From contig JBMNJO010000012.1 of the NCBI GenBank assembly GCA_050951725.1, forward strand, positions 496,001-560,000: a stretch of DNA of 64,000 bases. Direction: 5' to 3'. The stretch comes from DTU052 sp050951725 (GTDB lineage: Bacteria > Bacillota > Syntrophomonadia > Syntrophomonadales > DTU052). Within the stretch, counting starts at the first letter, position 1. Each line of letters starts with the position of its first letter. The notes under the pieces were generated by a model. It saw only the letters and a list, made by a program, of their open reading frames with translations, was not told the origin of the DNA and did no database searches. The translations under genes and the position numbers were made by a program. This document shows, piece after piece, positions 26,445 to 35,497 of this stretch.

Positions 26445-27830
26445 TTGGCTGTTGACACGGAAAAGAGAATACACCTGATAGGAATTGGCGGCGCCGGAAT
26501 GAGCGGCATTGCCCAGATTTTGAAAGAGATGGGCAAAGACATAACCGGTTCTGACTTGAATAGCACTGAGGTCACCAGCCGCCTGGAAAGAATTGGTATC
26601 AGGGTTTTTAATGGACATTCATCAGCTAACCTTGACAATGAAACGGACTTGGTGGTATTTTCTTCGGCCATACCGAAAACCAACCCTGAAGTGAAAAAGG
26701 CCTTTAGGTTAGGTATACCGCTTATGAAACGCGGGGAAATGTTGGCCTGTCTGGTTAACTCCTGTCAGGGCATAGCGATAGCCGGCGCCCATGGTAAAAC
26801 AACTACTACCTCAATGCTTGCCATGATGCTTGAGGAGTATGGCATGGATCCCAGCTTTATAATCGGCGGAGAGCTTCAGGATACAAGTTTGGGAGCCAAA
26901 CTTGGTGACGGCGAGTACTTTATAGCCGAAGCGGATGAGAGTGATGCATCTTTTCTGCAATTAAACCCGTATGTAGCTGTGGTCACCAATGTTGAGGATG
27001 ACCATCTTGATTTTTATAAATCCATTGACCGGTTAAAAGACGCCTTTCGCCAATTTGTAAGCCAAGTAAGAACCGGCGGGTTTGCTATGCTATTCCATGA
27101 TGACCCCTTTTTGTACAGTTTAAAAAACCAGTTTCGCTATTTGATTTACTATGGCACATCACCGGAGGCTGATTATTATTTTACTGACCTTGCCAAAAAC
27201 GGTTGGGGATCCTCCTTCACGGTTTTCCATCATGAGAACTGTCTGGGGAGGATTGAGCTGTCTATTCCGGGTCATCACAATGTGCTGAATGCCCTGGCCG
27301 CAACCGCGGTAGGAAACGAATTGGGAATACCTTTTGAGGTTACCAAAAAGACCCTGCATCGTTTTAAGGGGGCGAAGAGACGCCTGCAGCTGCTGGGGAA
27401 AATTGGGGGGATAATCATAATCGATGATTACGCACACCACCCAACGGAGATTGCAGCAACCGTGGGAGCAGCCCGCCAGTTTCATGATGGTAGGCTGACA
27501 GTTGTTTTCCAGCCCCATCGCTATACACGAACCAAACTCTTACAAGAACATTTTGGTGGGGCCTTCAAGGGCGTGGATCAATTAATAGTCACAGCTGTTT
27601 ATGGTGCCGGGGAAGACCCAATCCCGGGCATTGACGGAGATATTATATGCCAATCGGCTCAGAGACAAGGCTGTAATGCAATATATATACCTGAAACAGA
27701 CATGATCATCGAGTACCTGCTTAAGGAATCTCGATCAGGAGATTTGATAGTATTTATGGGGGCCGGTGACATATGGAAAACCGGAGAAAAGATTAAACTG
27801 CTCCTGGAAGGCTCACACCCGTCAGCATAG
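26445..27830 (+). CDS. murC: UDP-N-acetylmuramate:L-alanine ligase
   Basis: Adds the first amino acid to UDP-MurNAc. A 461-residue Mur ligase with N-terminal HLIGIGGAGMSG, the ATP motif GAHGKTTTTSMLA, EADESDASFL, and C-terminal DDYAHHPTEI. An ATG at 26436 directly abuts AGGAG with no spacer, so TTG 26445, nine bases after AGGAG, is the likelier start. It is separated from murG by 177 bases containing the inverted repeat. No murB follows, unlike many Firmicute clusters. Confidence 0.96.
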   Translation: MAVDTEKRIHLIGIGGAGMSGIAQILKEMGKDITGSDLNSTEVTSRLERIGIRVFNGHSSANLDNETDLVVFSSAIPKTNPEVKKAFRLGIPLMKRGEMLACLVNSCQGIAIAGAHGKTTTTSMLAMMLEEYGMDPSFIIGGELQDTSLGAKLGDGEYFIAEADESDASFLQLNPYVAVVTNVEDDHLDFYKSIDRLKDAFRQFVSQVRTGGFAMLFHDDPFLYSLKNQFRYLIYYGTSPEADYYFTDLAKNGWGSSFTVFHHENCLGRIELSIPGHHNVLNALAATAVGNELGIPFEVTKKTLHRFKGAKRRLQLLGKIGGIIIIDDYAHHPTEIAATVGAARQFHDGRLTVVFQPHRYTRTKLLQEHFGGAFKGVDQLIVTAVYGAGEDPIPGIDGDIICQSAQRQGCNAIYIPETDMIIEYLLKESRSGDLIVFMGAGDIWKTGEKIKLLLEGSHPSA

Positions 27831-27848
27831 CTTGGCGGAGGTGGAGGA

Positions 27849-29105
27849 TTGAATAAGCTTGTTATTGGTGGAGGAACCAGAGTCCGCGGTCGGGTTAGGG
27901 TCAGTGGCTCCAAAAATGCTACTCTACCTATAATGGCTGCCTGTCTGTTGACTCGCAAGGAATGTGTTTTACATCAGGTCCCAGACCTGGATGACGTTAA
28001 AGTGATGGAAGACGTCCTGGTCAGTCTGGGTGCCAAAGTCAAGCGGGAAAATGGAACGTTAATAATCAACACTGAAAACATCACTTCATATGAACTTCCC
28101 GAACATATGAGCCGTAAAATGAGAGCTTCCAACCTGGTTATGGGAGCGTTGTTGGGTCGGTTCGGCAAAGCGCGGGTATCATTTCCGGGTGGATGTGCCA
28201 TTGGTCAGCGTCCGATGGATATTCACCTCAAGGGTTTTCGCGAGATGGGATATACAATCGGTGAGTGTTACGGCTACATTGAAGGTTATGCTTCGAGTAC
28301 TTCAGATTGTGATATAATGCTTGACTTCCCGAGCGTTGGAGCTACAGAGAACCTTATGATGGCAGCTGTAGTTTCAAAGAACAACACCATTATTCGCAAT
28401 GCCGCACGCGAACCGGAGATAGTTGACATGCAGAACTTCCTTAATCGGATGGGAGCAAAAATCCGGGGTGCGGGTCTTGATGTGATCCGGATTGAAGGCG
28501 TCAGCGAACTAGGTGGAGTTGAACATGAGGTAATTCCGGACAGAATTGAAGCCGGCACGTTTATGGTTATGGCGGCAGTATCCGGAGGGGATATAGTCGT
28601 TGAAAACGTTGTTGCCGAGCATCTGGTGCCGGTAACTGCCAAGATCCGGGAGGCTGGAGCTGAAGTTATCCAGTATAACGGTAGTGCCCTGCGGGTTCTC
28701 GGGAACCGAAAACTGGGACCAGTCGATATTAAGACCATGCCCTATCCTGGTTTTCCCACTGATATGCAACCCCAGATGATGGCCTTGTTAAGTGGGGTTG
28801 AGGGAACCAGCGTGATTGTCGAGACTATCTTTGAGAATCGGTTTATGCATGTTAACGAGTTGCGAAGAATGGGAGCTGACATTAAGATAGAGGGAAGAGT
28901 CGCAATAATTAAAGGGAAAAACCGTCTGCGGGGAGCAACGGTTGAAGCTACTGATCTAAGAGCGGGTGCCGCCTTGATTATTGCAGCAATTGGAGGCACT
29001 GGAGAGACGATTATCAGCAACGCCTATCACATTGATCGTGGTTATGAGAAGATCGAGGAAAAACTAAAATCACTCGGAATTAATGCTCACAGGATTGTGC
29101 CATAA
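27849..29105 (+). CDS. murA: UDP-GlcNAc 1-carboxyvinyltransferase
   Basis: Transfers enolpyruvate from PEP to UDP-GlcNAc, the committed step of peptidoglycan synthesis and the fosfomycin target. A 418-residue EPSP-synthase-fold enzyme. The catalytic cysteine is Cys116 in PGGCAIGQRP, so it is of the fosfomycin-sensitive type; the N-terminal Lys-Asn of SGSKNAT is present. The start is TTG 27849 with GGAGG at 27837-27841. Its place after murC is unusual, since murB or ddl is more common there. Confidence 0.95.
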   Translation: MNKLVIGGGTRVRGRVRVSGSKNATLPIMAACLLTRKECVLHQVPDLDDVKVMEDVLVSLGAKVKRENGTLIINTENITSYELPEHMSRKMRASNLVMGALLGRFGKARVSFPGGCAIGQRPMDIHLKGFREMGYTIGECYGYIEGYASSTSDCDIMLDFPSVGATENLMMAAVVSKNNTIIRNAAREPEIVDMQNFLNRMGAKIRGAGLDVIRIEGVSELGGVEHEVIPDRIEAGTFMVMAAVSGGDIVVENVVAEHLVPVTAKIREAGAEVIQYNGSALRVLGNRKLGPVDIKTMPYPGFPTDMQPQMMALLSGVEGTSVIVETIFENRFMHVNELRRMGADIKIEGRVAIIKGKNRLRGATVEATDLRAGAALIIAAIGGTGETIISNAYHIDRGYEKIEEKLKSLGINAHRIVP

Positions 29106-29179
29106 GTCAGTACTCATCTATACACACCCTTAACATATAGTCCTTTTAAAGTCATACAATTTTGGGAAGTATATGTCGC

Positions 29180-29208
29180 TTCAACCTCCAGGTTATTTCT
29201 GATATAAT
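29180..29208 (+). promoter_or_regulatory. putative promoter before ftsQ
   Basis: TATAAT at 29203-29208 with a weak TTCAAC at 29180-29185, spacer 17 bp, lies in the 130-base gap between murA and ftsQ. It would give the ftsQ-to-ftsZ half of the cluster its own start. Confidence 0.5.
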
Positions 29209-29235
29209 GCTTTTGATGCTACAGGGGGAGAGCAA

Positions 29236-29976
29236 ATGAGAAAGCAGCGAAAAAGAAGCGGCAGAAGCATCGTCATGTTCCTCGTTCTTTGCCTGGGCTT
29301 GGTTGCGGCTTTTTACTACTTTCTTCACAGCTCAGTGTTTTTTATCGAAAAGATTACGGTTACTGGCAACCAGGCCGTCCCTACCCAGGAAATTATCACC
29401 TTTGCCGGCATCAGCACCGGAAAAAACATTTTTGAATTCAATTTAAAGGCCAGCCAAAAAGCTATCGAAGTAATCCCGCGAATTAAACAAGCAACGATTA
29501 GCAGACATTTTCCTAACCGGGTTGAAATCAGGGTGGTTGAAAGGAAACCATGGGCTTATGTTATTCATACCGGTTCGGTTTTGTTGATAGACAATGAGGG
29601 CATATGTTTGGACAAGTTAGACACTATGGGAGAAACAGGACTTCCTGTAATCTCGATTGCCAAAATGACTCAGGAGGTTCAAAAAGGGCAACAGGTTAAC
29701 AAGACGGCTATTGAACTGGTCAGAGGCATTGCGGATGCATTACCTTCTGATCTATTGGAGGAGGTATCGGAATTTCATTATTCTGATCTGGGACAGGTCG
29801 TAGTCTTTACGCTGGATGGTACAGAAGTACGGTTAGGCGGAAAAGATCGTATTGACGAAAAGATCAGTTTATGGCGAAGAGTGATTGCAATGCAAGAAGA
29901 AAAGGATAGCCAGGTTGGTTTGGAGTACATTGATTTACGTTTTAGGGGACAACCGGTAATTCAGGAAAAGTCCTAG
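29236..29976 (+). CDS. ftsQ: FtsQ/DivIB cell-division protein
   Basis: A 246-residue bitopic membrane protein of the divisome. Short basic cytoplasmic tail, one transmembrane segment (about 14-34), then a POTRA domain beginning FFIEKITVTGNQAVPTQEII, followed by the beta domain (VVERKPWAYVI). It acts with FtsL and DivIC in activating FtsW and the septal PBP. GGGGGAG precedes ATG 29236. Confidence 0.9.
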   Translation: MRKQRKRSGRSIVMFLVLCLGLVAAFYYFLHSSVFFIEKITVTGNQAVPTQEIITFAGISTGKNIFEFNLKASQKAIEVIPRIKQATISRHFPNRVEIRVVERKPWAYVIHTGSVLLIDNEGICLDKLDTMGETGLPVISIAKMTQEVQKGQQVNKTAIELVRGIADALPSDLLEEVSEFHYSDLGQVVVFTLDGTEVRLGGKDRIDEKISLWRRVIAMQEEKDSQVGLEYIDLRFRGQPVIQEKS

Positions 29977-29989
29977 TGAGGTGATTTTT

Positions 29990-30703
29990 TTGAAGTTCAA
30001 GGGAGCCCAGGTCTCGATGGCCATTGTGTGCCTGATTCTGGGAATAATGTTAGCGGTTCAGTTTAGATCCAATGAGAACAGTCCACGCAACCCATCGGGT
30101 GACCGTTGGACAGAGATTACGGTACAGCTGGAAAACCTGCAGCGGGAAAGGGACTTTCTGGCAGAGGAAGTCTTGTCCCTGCGGGAAAAGCTGGAGGAAA
30201 CCGCCTCAAACCAACAAGGGGATGCTATAAAGGCAATCAAAGATGAGTTGACAAAAGCCAATATGGCAGCTGGACTGGTTGCGGTTAAAGGACAAGGAGT
30301 CATCGTAACGCTAAATGATAGCCCACGCGGATTACAACCGGGGGAAGACCCGAACTTATACCTGATTCATGATGAGGACTTACTCAAGGTGGTTAATGAG
30401 CTGCGGGCAGCAGGCGCCGAAGCGATCAGCATTAATGGCCATCGCCTGGTGGCGAATTCAGAGATACGTTGTGCTGGCACAACTATTTTAGTCAATGTGA
30501 ATAAGATTGCTCCCCCGTTTGTGATCAATGCCATTGGAGATCCGGAGATACTGGAAAGCTCGCTGAAGATTAAGGGTGGTTGGTTAGAGACCCTGCAGAT
30601 TTGGGGACTTCAGACTCAGATACAGACCTCAGATTCAATTGAGGTGCCGGCTTTCAAGGGATCTATGAAATTCCAGTACGCCGAGCCGGTTAAGAGCAGT
30701 TAA
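29990..30703 (+). CDS. DUF881-family membrane protein
   Basis: A 237-residue protein with a signal-anchor segment (about residues 5-23), a coiled coil (about 30-80) and a DUF881 domain with the conserved GVIVTLNDSP and INGHRLVANSEIRCAG blocks. The family (Bacillus YlxW/YlxX) lies between divIB and ftsA in many Firmicutes; its molecular role is unknown. GTG 29981 lies inside the ribosome-binding GAGGTGA, so TTG 29990 is the likelier start. Confidence 0.85.
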   Translation: MKFKGAQVSMAIVCLILGIMLAVQFRSNENSPRNPSGDRWTEITVQLENLQRERDFLAEEVLSLREKLEETASNQQGDAIKAIKDELTKANMAAGLVAVKGQGVIVTLNDSPRGLQPGEDPNLYLIHDEDLLKVVNELRAAGAEAISINGHRLVANSEIRCAGTTILVNVNKIAPPFVINAIGDPEILESSLKIKGGWLETLQIWGLQTQIQTSDSIEVPAFKGSMKFQYAEPVKSS

Positions 30704-30801
30704 ACGGCATTGTTCCAAGGGATTTTTGCTCCGGTTTCGCTCTGACAAAGACATTAAAATCATGAAACCCAGAATTTTTACTGGTAGAGAGGCGATACAT
30801 T

Positions 30802-31140
30802 ATGTGGTTAGTAGTATTTTTCTGCATGATCCTGGGGATCATAATCGGCTTTCAGCTGCCGCTCTTTATTCCAGTGGTTTTTGCCAAATACATGTCAGTC
30901 GCCATTTTGGCGGTTCTGGACTCGGTCTTTGGCGGAATTCGAGCCTACATGGAAAGTGTATTCGATACATCAATATTTTTAACCGGATTTGTCACCAATG
31001 CTCTATTGGCCGCCGGACTGGCTTACCTGGGTGACAGGTTGGGTGTTGAGTTGTACCTGGCCGCAGTTGTAGCGTTTGGGGTAAGGCTGTTCCAAAACCT
31101 GGCTATTATCCGGCGTTATCTGTTGAAGAAGTCTTACTGA
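30802..31140 (+). CDS. sbp: small basic protein Sbp (DUF1290)
   Basis: A 112-residue protein with three or four hydrophobic segments and a basic C-terminus ending RRYLLKKSY. It matches the Sbp/DUF1290 family, found beside DUF881 proteins and ftsA/ftsZ in Firmicutes. Function is unknown; association with the membrane and division machinery is inferred from context. GAGAGG lies ten bases before ATG 30802. Confidence 0.85.
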   Translation: MWLVVFFCMILGIIIGFQLPLFIPVVFAKYMSVAILAVLDSVFGGIRAYMESVFDTSIFLTGFVTNALLAAGLAYLGDRLGVELYLAAVVAFGVRLFQNLAIIRRYLLKKSY

Positions 31141-31216
31141 TCAGGCGGCGCAAAAAAGGAAATATTGCATTAGTGTGGTAATAGAGAATAAGCGAGTCTG
31201 GTCCTGGGGGTCTTTT

Positions 31217-32443
31217 GTGAGAAGGAATATTGTTGTCGGCCTTGATTTGGGTTCCACCAAACTGGCAGTTGCAGTGGGAGAAGTGAATTCTGATCATTCT
31301 TTGACGGTGCTGGCACTCAGTCATATAGACTCATCGGGTATGCGTCGTGGGAATGTGATTGATATCGAGTCTTCGGCCAGAGCTATCGATGAACTGCTGG
31401 ACGGGGTCGAGAGGATTGCTGGGGTCCATATTACCACCACTCGCGTAGGGTTCACCGGAACCAGTGTTTCAACGGTGACCAACCGGGCAACTATTGCCGT
31501 AACCAATCCCAATCACGAGATAAACAGTGATGATATCAATCGTGCGATACAAGCTGCCCGAATGATACCGGTTACACCGGACCGGTCGGTCGTACACATA
31601 ATTCCCAGGCAATTTATTGTAGACGGATATGAGGGGGTTGTTGATCCCCTGGGTATGATGGGGTCGCGACTGGAAGTGGAAGTAATCATAGTTACTGCCA
31701 TGACCTCGGCTCTGCAGAATATGGTTAAGACGGTGAGCCGAACCGGAACAAAGGTTCAGGAGATTGTTCTAAGCAGCATGCTGGCCGCCGAAGCAGTTCT
31801 CTTGCCGGCAGAGAAGGAAATGGGAGTGGCCCTGATTGATATTGGTGGAGGCACCAGCGATATAGCAGTCTATGACCAAGGGTCTTTGGTTCATGCATCG
31901 GTTTTACCTATCGGAGGGGATTACATAACCCGCGATTTGGCCGTTGGATTAAGGACCACCATAGATGAAGCCCGCAGGATAAAGGAGAGTTTTGGCTATG
32001 CCAACATAAACCTGGCTCCTGATGGGAAGATTGTGGAAATATCAAGCATATACGGGAAAGACAGCCGACAGGTTTCGGAAAAGACTATTGCCTCGATTAT
32101 TCAGCCCCGCGTAGAAGAACTTCTGGAATTACTGGATTTGGAGTTACGTCGAACAGGTTTCGGCGGGGCTCTGCCCGCGGGGATAGTTTTAACAGGAGGC
32201 ACTTCGTTATTAAAAGGAATTATACCTGTCGGAGAAGAATACCTGAACATGCCCATGCGAATAGGGTTTCCAGAGAATGTAGGTTATGGCATAGATCAAC
32301 AATATGGACCAGAATATGCAGCTGTTCTTGGCAACCTGCTGTACGGGGCACGTCTGGTTAATAGCGGCGGGGAACAGCAGATCAGACTTGTGGGCGGTTT
32401 CTTTTCCAAAGTAAGTCAATGGTTTAAAGAGTTGTTCAGTTAA
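31217..32443 (+). CDS. ftsA: cell-division actin homolog FtsA
   Basis: An actin-like ATPase that tethers FtsZ filaments to the membrane. The 408-residue protein has the phosphate-1 motif VGLDLGSTKLAVAVGE at its start, DIGGGTSDIAVY (phosphate 2), VLTGGTSLLKG (adenosine motif) and a C-terminal amphipathic helix FSKVSQWFKELF. GTG 31217 is chosen because GGGGGT lies six bases upstream and the protein then begins just before the conserved core; an earlier in-frame GTG at 31175 lacks a ribosome site. Confidence 0.94.
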   Translation: MRRNIVVGLDLGSTKLAVAVGEVNSDHSLTVLALSHIDSSGMRRGNVIDIESSARAIDELLDGVERIAGVHITTTRVGFTGTSVSTVTNRATIAVTNPNHEINSDDINRAIQAARMIPVTPDRSVVHIIPRQFIVDGYEGVVDPLGMMGSRLEVEVIIVTAMTSALQNMVKTVSRTGTKVQEIVLSSMLAAEAVLLPAEKEMGVALIDIGGGTSDIAVYDQGSLVHASVLPIGGDYITRDLAVGLRTTIDEARRIKESFGYANINLAPDGKIVEISSIYGKDSRQVSEKTIASIIQPRVEELLELLDLELRRTGFGGALPAGIVLTGGTSLLKGIIPVGEEYLNMPMRIGFPENVGYGIDQQYGPEYAAVLGNLLYGARLVNSGGEQQIRLVGGFFSKVSQWFKELFS

Positions 32444-32452
32444 GGGGGTTAA

Positions 32453-33502
32453 ATGGTGCTGGAGTTTGATGTTGAAGAACAACAATTTGCCGAAATCAAG
32501 GTTATTGGGGTGGGTGGCGGTGGCAACAATGCAGTCAATCGTATGATTGAAGCCGACTTACGCGGCGTAGACTTTATTGTTGCCAATACTGACAGCCAGG
32601 CACTACGGCTCTCAAAAGCAGAGAAAAAGATTCAAATGGGCGAAAAGCTCACCAAAGGCTTGGGAGCTGGTGCAAACCCGGAAATTGGCAAGAAAGCAGC
32701 TGAAGAAACCAGAGAGGAGATAAAAAAGGCCCTGCAGGGCGCAGATATGGTATTTATCACTGCCGGCATGGGTGGAGGTACTGGAACCGGTGGTGCTCCC
32801 GTTATCGCTGAGGTGGCCAAAGAATTAGGCGCACTTACGGTGGGGGTTGTAACTCGTCCATTTATGTTTGAGGGACGGCAAAGAGGAACCCGAGCCGACC
32901 AGGGCGTTAACGAATTAAAAGCCAAGGTTGACAGTCTGATAACCATTCCCAATGATCGACTATTACAGGTAGTTGACAAACATACTTCAATTAATGATGC
33001 GTTTCGCATTGCGGATGATGTATTGCGGCAGGGAGTACAAGGTATATCCGATCTTATTGCAGTTCCCGCTTTGATCAATTGTGATTTTGCTGATGTAAGA
33101 ACCATCATGCAGGAGACCGGGACTGCCTTGATGGGGATTGGAGTGAGCCAAGGTGAGAACCGTTCGGTTGAAGCAGCACGTTCTGCAGTCTCAAGTCCAC
33201 TCTTGGAAACCTCCATTGAAGGTGCCCGGGGTGTTTTATTCAATATTACAGGTGATTCCAAGCTTACATTATATGAAATCAACGAGGCTGCGGAGGTTAT
33301 CTCCCAGGCCGCTGATCCCGAAGCAAATATTATATTTGGCGTTATGATCGATGACAATTTAGAGGATGAGGTAAGGGTAACAGTTATTGCTACTGGATTT
33401 GATGCCAAGAAAAAGGAACCGGCTCCCGAAATACCCGAGCTGAAAATGAAGTCCTTCGTATCCCAGGACCTTGAGATCCCTACCTTTCTTAGAAGAAAAT
33501 AA
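32453..33502 (+). CDS. ftsZ: cell-division tubulin homolog FtsZ
   Basis: A GTPase that forms the Z-ring. The 349-residue protein has the tubulin signature GGGTGTGG at 107-114, the N-terminal IGVGGGGNNAVNRM, the T7 region NCDFADVRTIM, and the C-terminal peptide EIPTFLRRK that binds FtsA, SepF and other partners. AGGGGG stands before ATG 32453, ten bases after ftsA. It closes the dcw operon and is followed by a strong terminator. Confidence 0.98.
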   Translation: MVLEFDVEEQQFAEIKVIGVGGGGNNAVNRMIEADLRGVDFIVANTDSQALRLSKAEKKIQMGEKLTKGLGAGANPEIGKKAAEETREEIKKALQGADMVFITAGMGGGTGTGGAPVIAEVAKELGALTVGVVTRPFMFEGRQRGTRADQGVNELKAKVDSLITIPNDRLLQVVDKHTSINDAFRIADDVLRQGVQGISDLIAVPALINCDFADVRTIMQETGTALMGIGVSQGENRSVEAARSAVSSPLLETSIEGARGVLFNITGDSKLTLYEINEAAEVISQAADPEANIIFGVMIDDNLEDEVRVTVIATGFDAKKKEPAPEIPELKMKSFVSQDLEIPTFLRRK

Positions 33503-33533
33503 CTGAAAACAATTCGCTAATAACCAGCCTTTT

Positions 33534-33563
33534 AAAGACCCTTTGTCTAAACAAGGGGTCTTT
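33534..33563 (+). terminator. dcw/ftsZ terminator
   Basis: A 13-bp stem (33534-33546 with 33551-33563, one G-U pair) with a four-base loop, followed by a broken T-tract. It lies 31 bases after the ftsZ stop. Confidence 0.8.
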
Positions 33564-33602
33564 CGTTGTTTCCATAAAGTAACAATAAATGCAATGATAG
33601 TC

Positions 33603-33611
33603 TGTTATACT
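33603..33611 (+). promoter_or_regulatory. extended -10 promoter candidate for spoIIGA
   Basis: TGTTATACT has a TGn extension before TATACT. In Bacillus spoIIGA-sigE is read by sigma-A with phosphorylated Spo0A; a Spo0A-box-like GGTCGAA is at about 33653-33659, but downstream of this element, so its role is doubtful. Confidence 0.4.
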
Positions 33612-33697
33612 TTGGAAGAATGTTTTATTGATAAGATTCATAGTGATTTAGTGGTCGAATTGGGGCTTCACACTCCATACGACAGGAGGGTGACAGC

Positions 33698-34582
33698 ATG
33701 AGCCAAACCCCGGTTTACATTGACGTAATACTGGTGGTTAACCTGGTAATGGATTTCCTTGTCCTGTGGGCTACGGGCAAACTGGCCGGGGTAAGAATTG
33801 TATACCGACGACTTCTGGCAGCGTCCGTACTGGGTGCCGTCTATTCTGTCGGAAGTGTTTTTAGCGACCTTTCACCGTGGTACGACTTCCCCGTAAAGGT
33901 TATAATTTCCGGCTTGATCGTAATACTGGCGTTCTGGCCTGGCAGCGGCCAAGTTTTTCTTAAAGTCTGGGGCTATTTTTATGGTGTCAGTTTTGCCATG
34001 GCCGGGGCAGTGGTGGGTGTATCTTATCTCTTTCGAAGTTATCCCCTTGGTTCAGTCCCCGACTTCTCCTACTTATGGCTGGGAGGAGGTGTGGTATGTG
34101 CGCTGGCACTTGGAGCCTATGGGGATCGGGTGATGAAAGAGAGGGTAGTGCCCAACCTCCTTAAGTGTCCGGTTGGACTGCGGTTTGGGTCTGCCTGGTG
34201 TCAGGGCCAGGGCTTTATCGATACGGGCAACAACCTGACCGACCCGTTAACTAATAAACCGGTAGTAGTGGCCGAATACGAGCTTATCAGCGGGTGCTTC
34301 CCGGTTGATGTCCGGGAGGCTGTTGATTACTGCCAGAGGGAAGAGAATCTATTCGAAGCACTTGCCCAAACCAGCTGGGCCCATCGACTTCGGGTAATCC
34401 CATTTACCTCGATAGGTAAGAAGCATGGGTTGCTGGTTGGGTTGCGCAGTGATGAGCTGAAGATCCAGGCCGGAAACCAATGGCTGAGTTATCCCGGGGT
34501 GGTTATCGGTTTATACCGCGAGCCACTAAGTCCGGAAGGCAGTTTTCAAATGCTGATTCCCGCCTCTTTTGTCAAGCGGTGA
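33698..34582 (+). CDS. spoIIGA: sporulation sigma-E processing peptidase SpoIIGA
   Basis: A membrane aspartic protease that removes the pro-sequence of sigma-E in the mother cell after a signal from SpoIIR. The 294-residue protein has five hydrophobic segments in the first about 145 residues, then a protease domain with catalytic DTG at 175-177 in FIDTGNNLTDP. AGGAGGG stands seven bases before ATG 33698. Both its substrate (sigE, next gene) and its activator (spoIIR, 36283) are in the window. Confidence 0.95.
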   Translation: MSQTPVYIDVILVVNLVMDFLVLWATGKLAGVRIVYRRLLAASVLGAVYSVGSVFSDLSPWYDFPVKVIISGLIVILAFWPGSGQVFLKVWGYFYGVSFAMAGAVVGVSYLFRSYPLGSVPDFSYLWLGGGVVCALALGAYGDRVMKERVVPNLLKCPVGLRFGSAWCQGQGFIDTGNNLTDPLTNKPVVVAEYELISGCFPVDVREAVDYCQREENLFEALAQTSWAHRLRVIPFTSIGKKHGLLVGLRSDELKIQAGNQWLSYPGVVIGLYREPLSPEGSFQMLIPASFVKR

Positions 34583-34614
34583 CAGACTTCGTCAAGTGGG
34601 GGAGGTAAACAAGA

Positions 34615-35343
34615 ATGGCAGAAATGTGGAAGAGAACTCTTGCTTTCCTTAGGTATTTCCTGGTTAGAGTGCTCGTCAGGAGCAAAGCTTATCGGTATAT
34701 CTATTATGTTGGCAGCACCGAGGTCCTACCGCCACCACTAACTGCAGATGAGGAAGGCCATCTTATTCGCCGGTTGGAGAGTGGGGATCTAACGGTAAAA
34801 AGCAGTCTGATTGAACACAATCTGAGGCTGGTTGTTTATATCGCCAAAAAGTTCGAGAATACAGGAATCAACATCGAGGACCTGGTCTCAATCGGAACCA
34901 TTGGCTTGATAAAAGCGGTTAACACCTTTGATCCTCAAAAGAACATCAAACTGGCCACCTACGCCTCCCGCTGCATAGAGAATGAAATCCTAATGTACCT
35001 GCGGCGGAATATGAAGACCAAGATTGAAGTATCTCTGGATGAACCCTTAAACATCGATTGGGATGGCAACGAATTGCTGTTATCGGATGTGTTAGGGACC
35101 GAAGTGGATATGATTTATAAACAGATTGAAGAAGAAGTGGAGAAAAAACTCCTTTCACAGGCCATGCTGAAGCTATCTCCCCGGGAGAAGAAGATAATCC
35201 AGCTTCGATTTGGGTTGGAAGATGGGAATGAAAAGACTCAGAAAGAAGTGGCAGACGTCCTGGGAATCTCACAGTCGTACATATCGCGACTGGAGAAAAG
35301 GATTCTACGGCGGTTGCGTAGAGAGATAAGAAAAATAGAATAA
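34615..35343 (+). CDS. sigE: sporulation sigma factor sigma-E
   Basis: Directs early mother-cell transcription during endospore formation. A 242-residue sigma-70 family member. The N-terminal about 25 residues are a membrane-binding pro-sequence cleaved by SpoIIGA. Region 2 (NLRLVVYIAKKFENTGINIEDL) and region 4 with helix-turn-helix (KEVADVLGISQSYISRLE) are both clear. GGGGGAGG precedes ATG 34615. Confidence 0.97.
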   Translation: MAEMWKRTLAFLRYFLVRVLVRSKAYRYIYYVGSTEVLPPPLTADEEGHLIRRLESGDLTVKSSLIEHNLRLVVYIAKKFENTGINIEDLVSIGTIGLIKAVNTFDPQKNIKLATYASRCIENEILMYLRRNMKTKIEVSLDEPLNIDWDGNELLLSDVLGTEVDMIYKQIEEEVEKKLLSQAMLKLSPREKKIIQLRFGLEDGNEKTQKEVADVLGISQSYISRLEKRILRRLRREIRKIE

Positions 35344-35368
35344 CCCCCGGACAAACCAACCTTATCTT

Positions 35369-35393
35369 AGGACCAGCAGGTCCTCTTTTTTTT
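35369..35393 (+). terminator. terminator after sigE
   Basis: A six-bp stem AGGACC/GGTCCT (35369-35374 and 35379-35384) with a four-base loop is followed by T8 at 35386-35393. It separates sigE from sigG. Confidence 0.85.
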
Positions 35394-35497
35394 GCCCAGA
35401 TATCGCCATTCTGCCAACAGACCCAGAATAAATTGATAGTTGAAGGTTAATACTGATGATGAAAATTCGCTCATAAATGAGAGGACGGGAAACGTAG

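Noticed and set aside
30726..31034. 102-codon plus-strand frame between DUF881 and sbp
   Set aside because: It overlaps the well-supported sbp gene in another frame and has no family features.
32632..33408. 258-codon minus-strand frame opposite ftsZ
   Set aside because: It mirrors ftsZ codon structure on the other strand; serine/threonine-rich composition and no ribosome site show it is a shadow.
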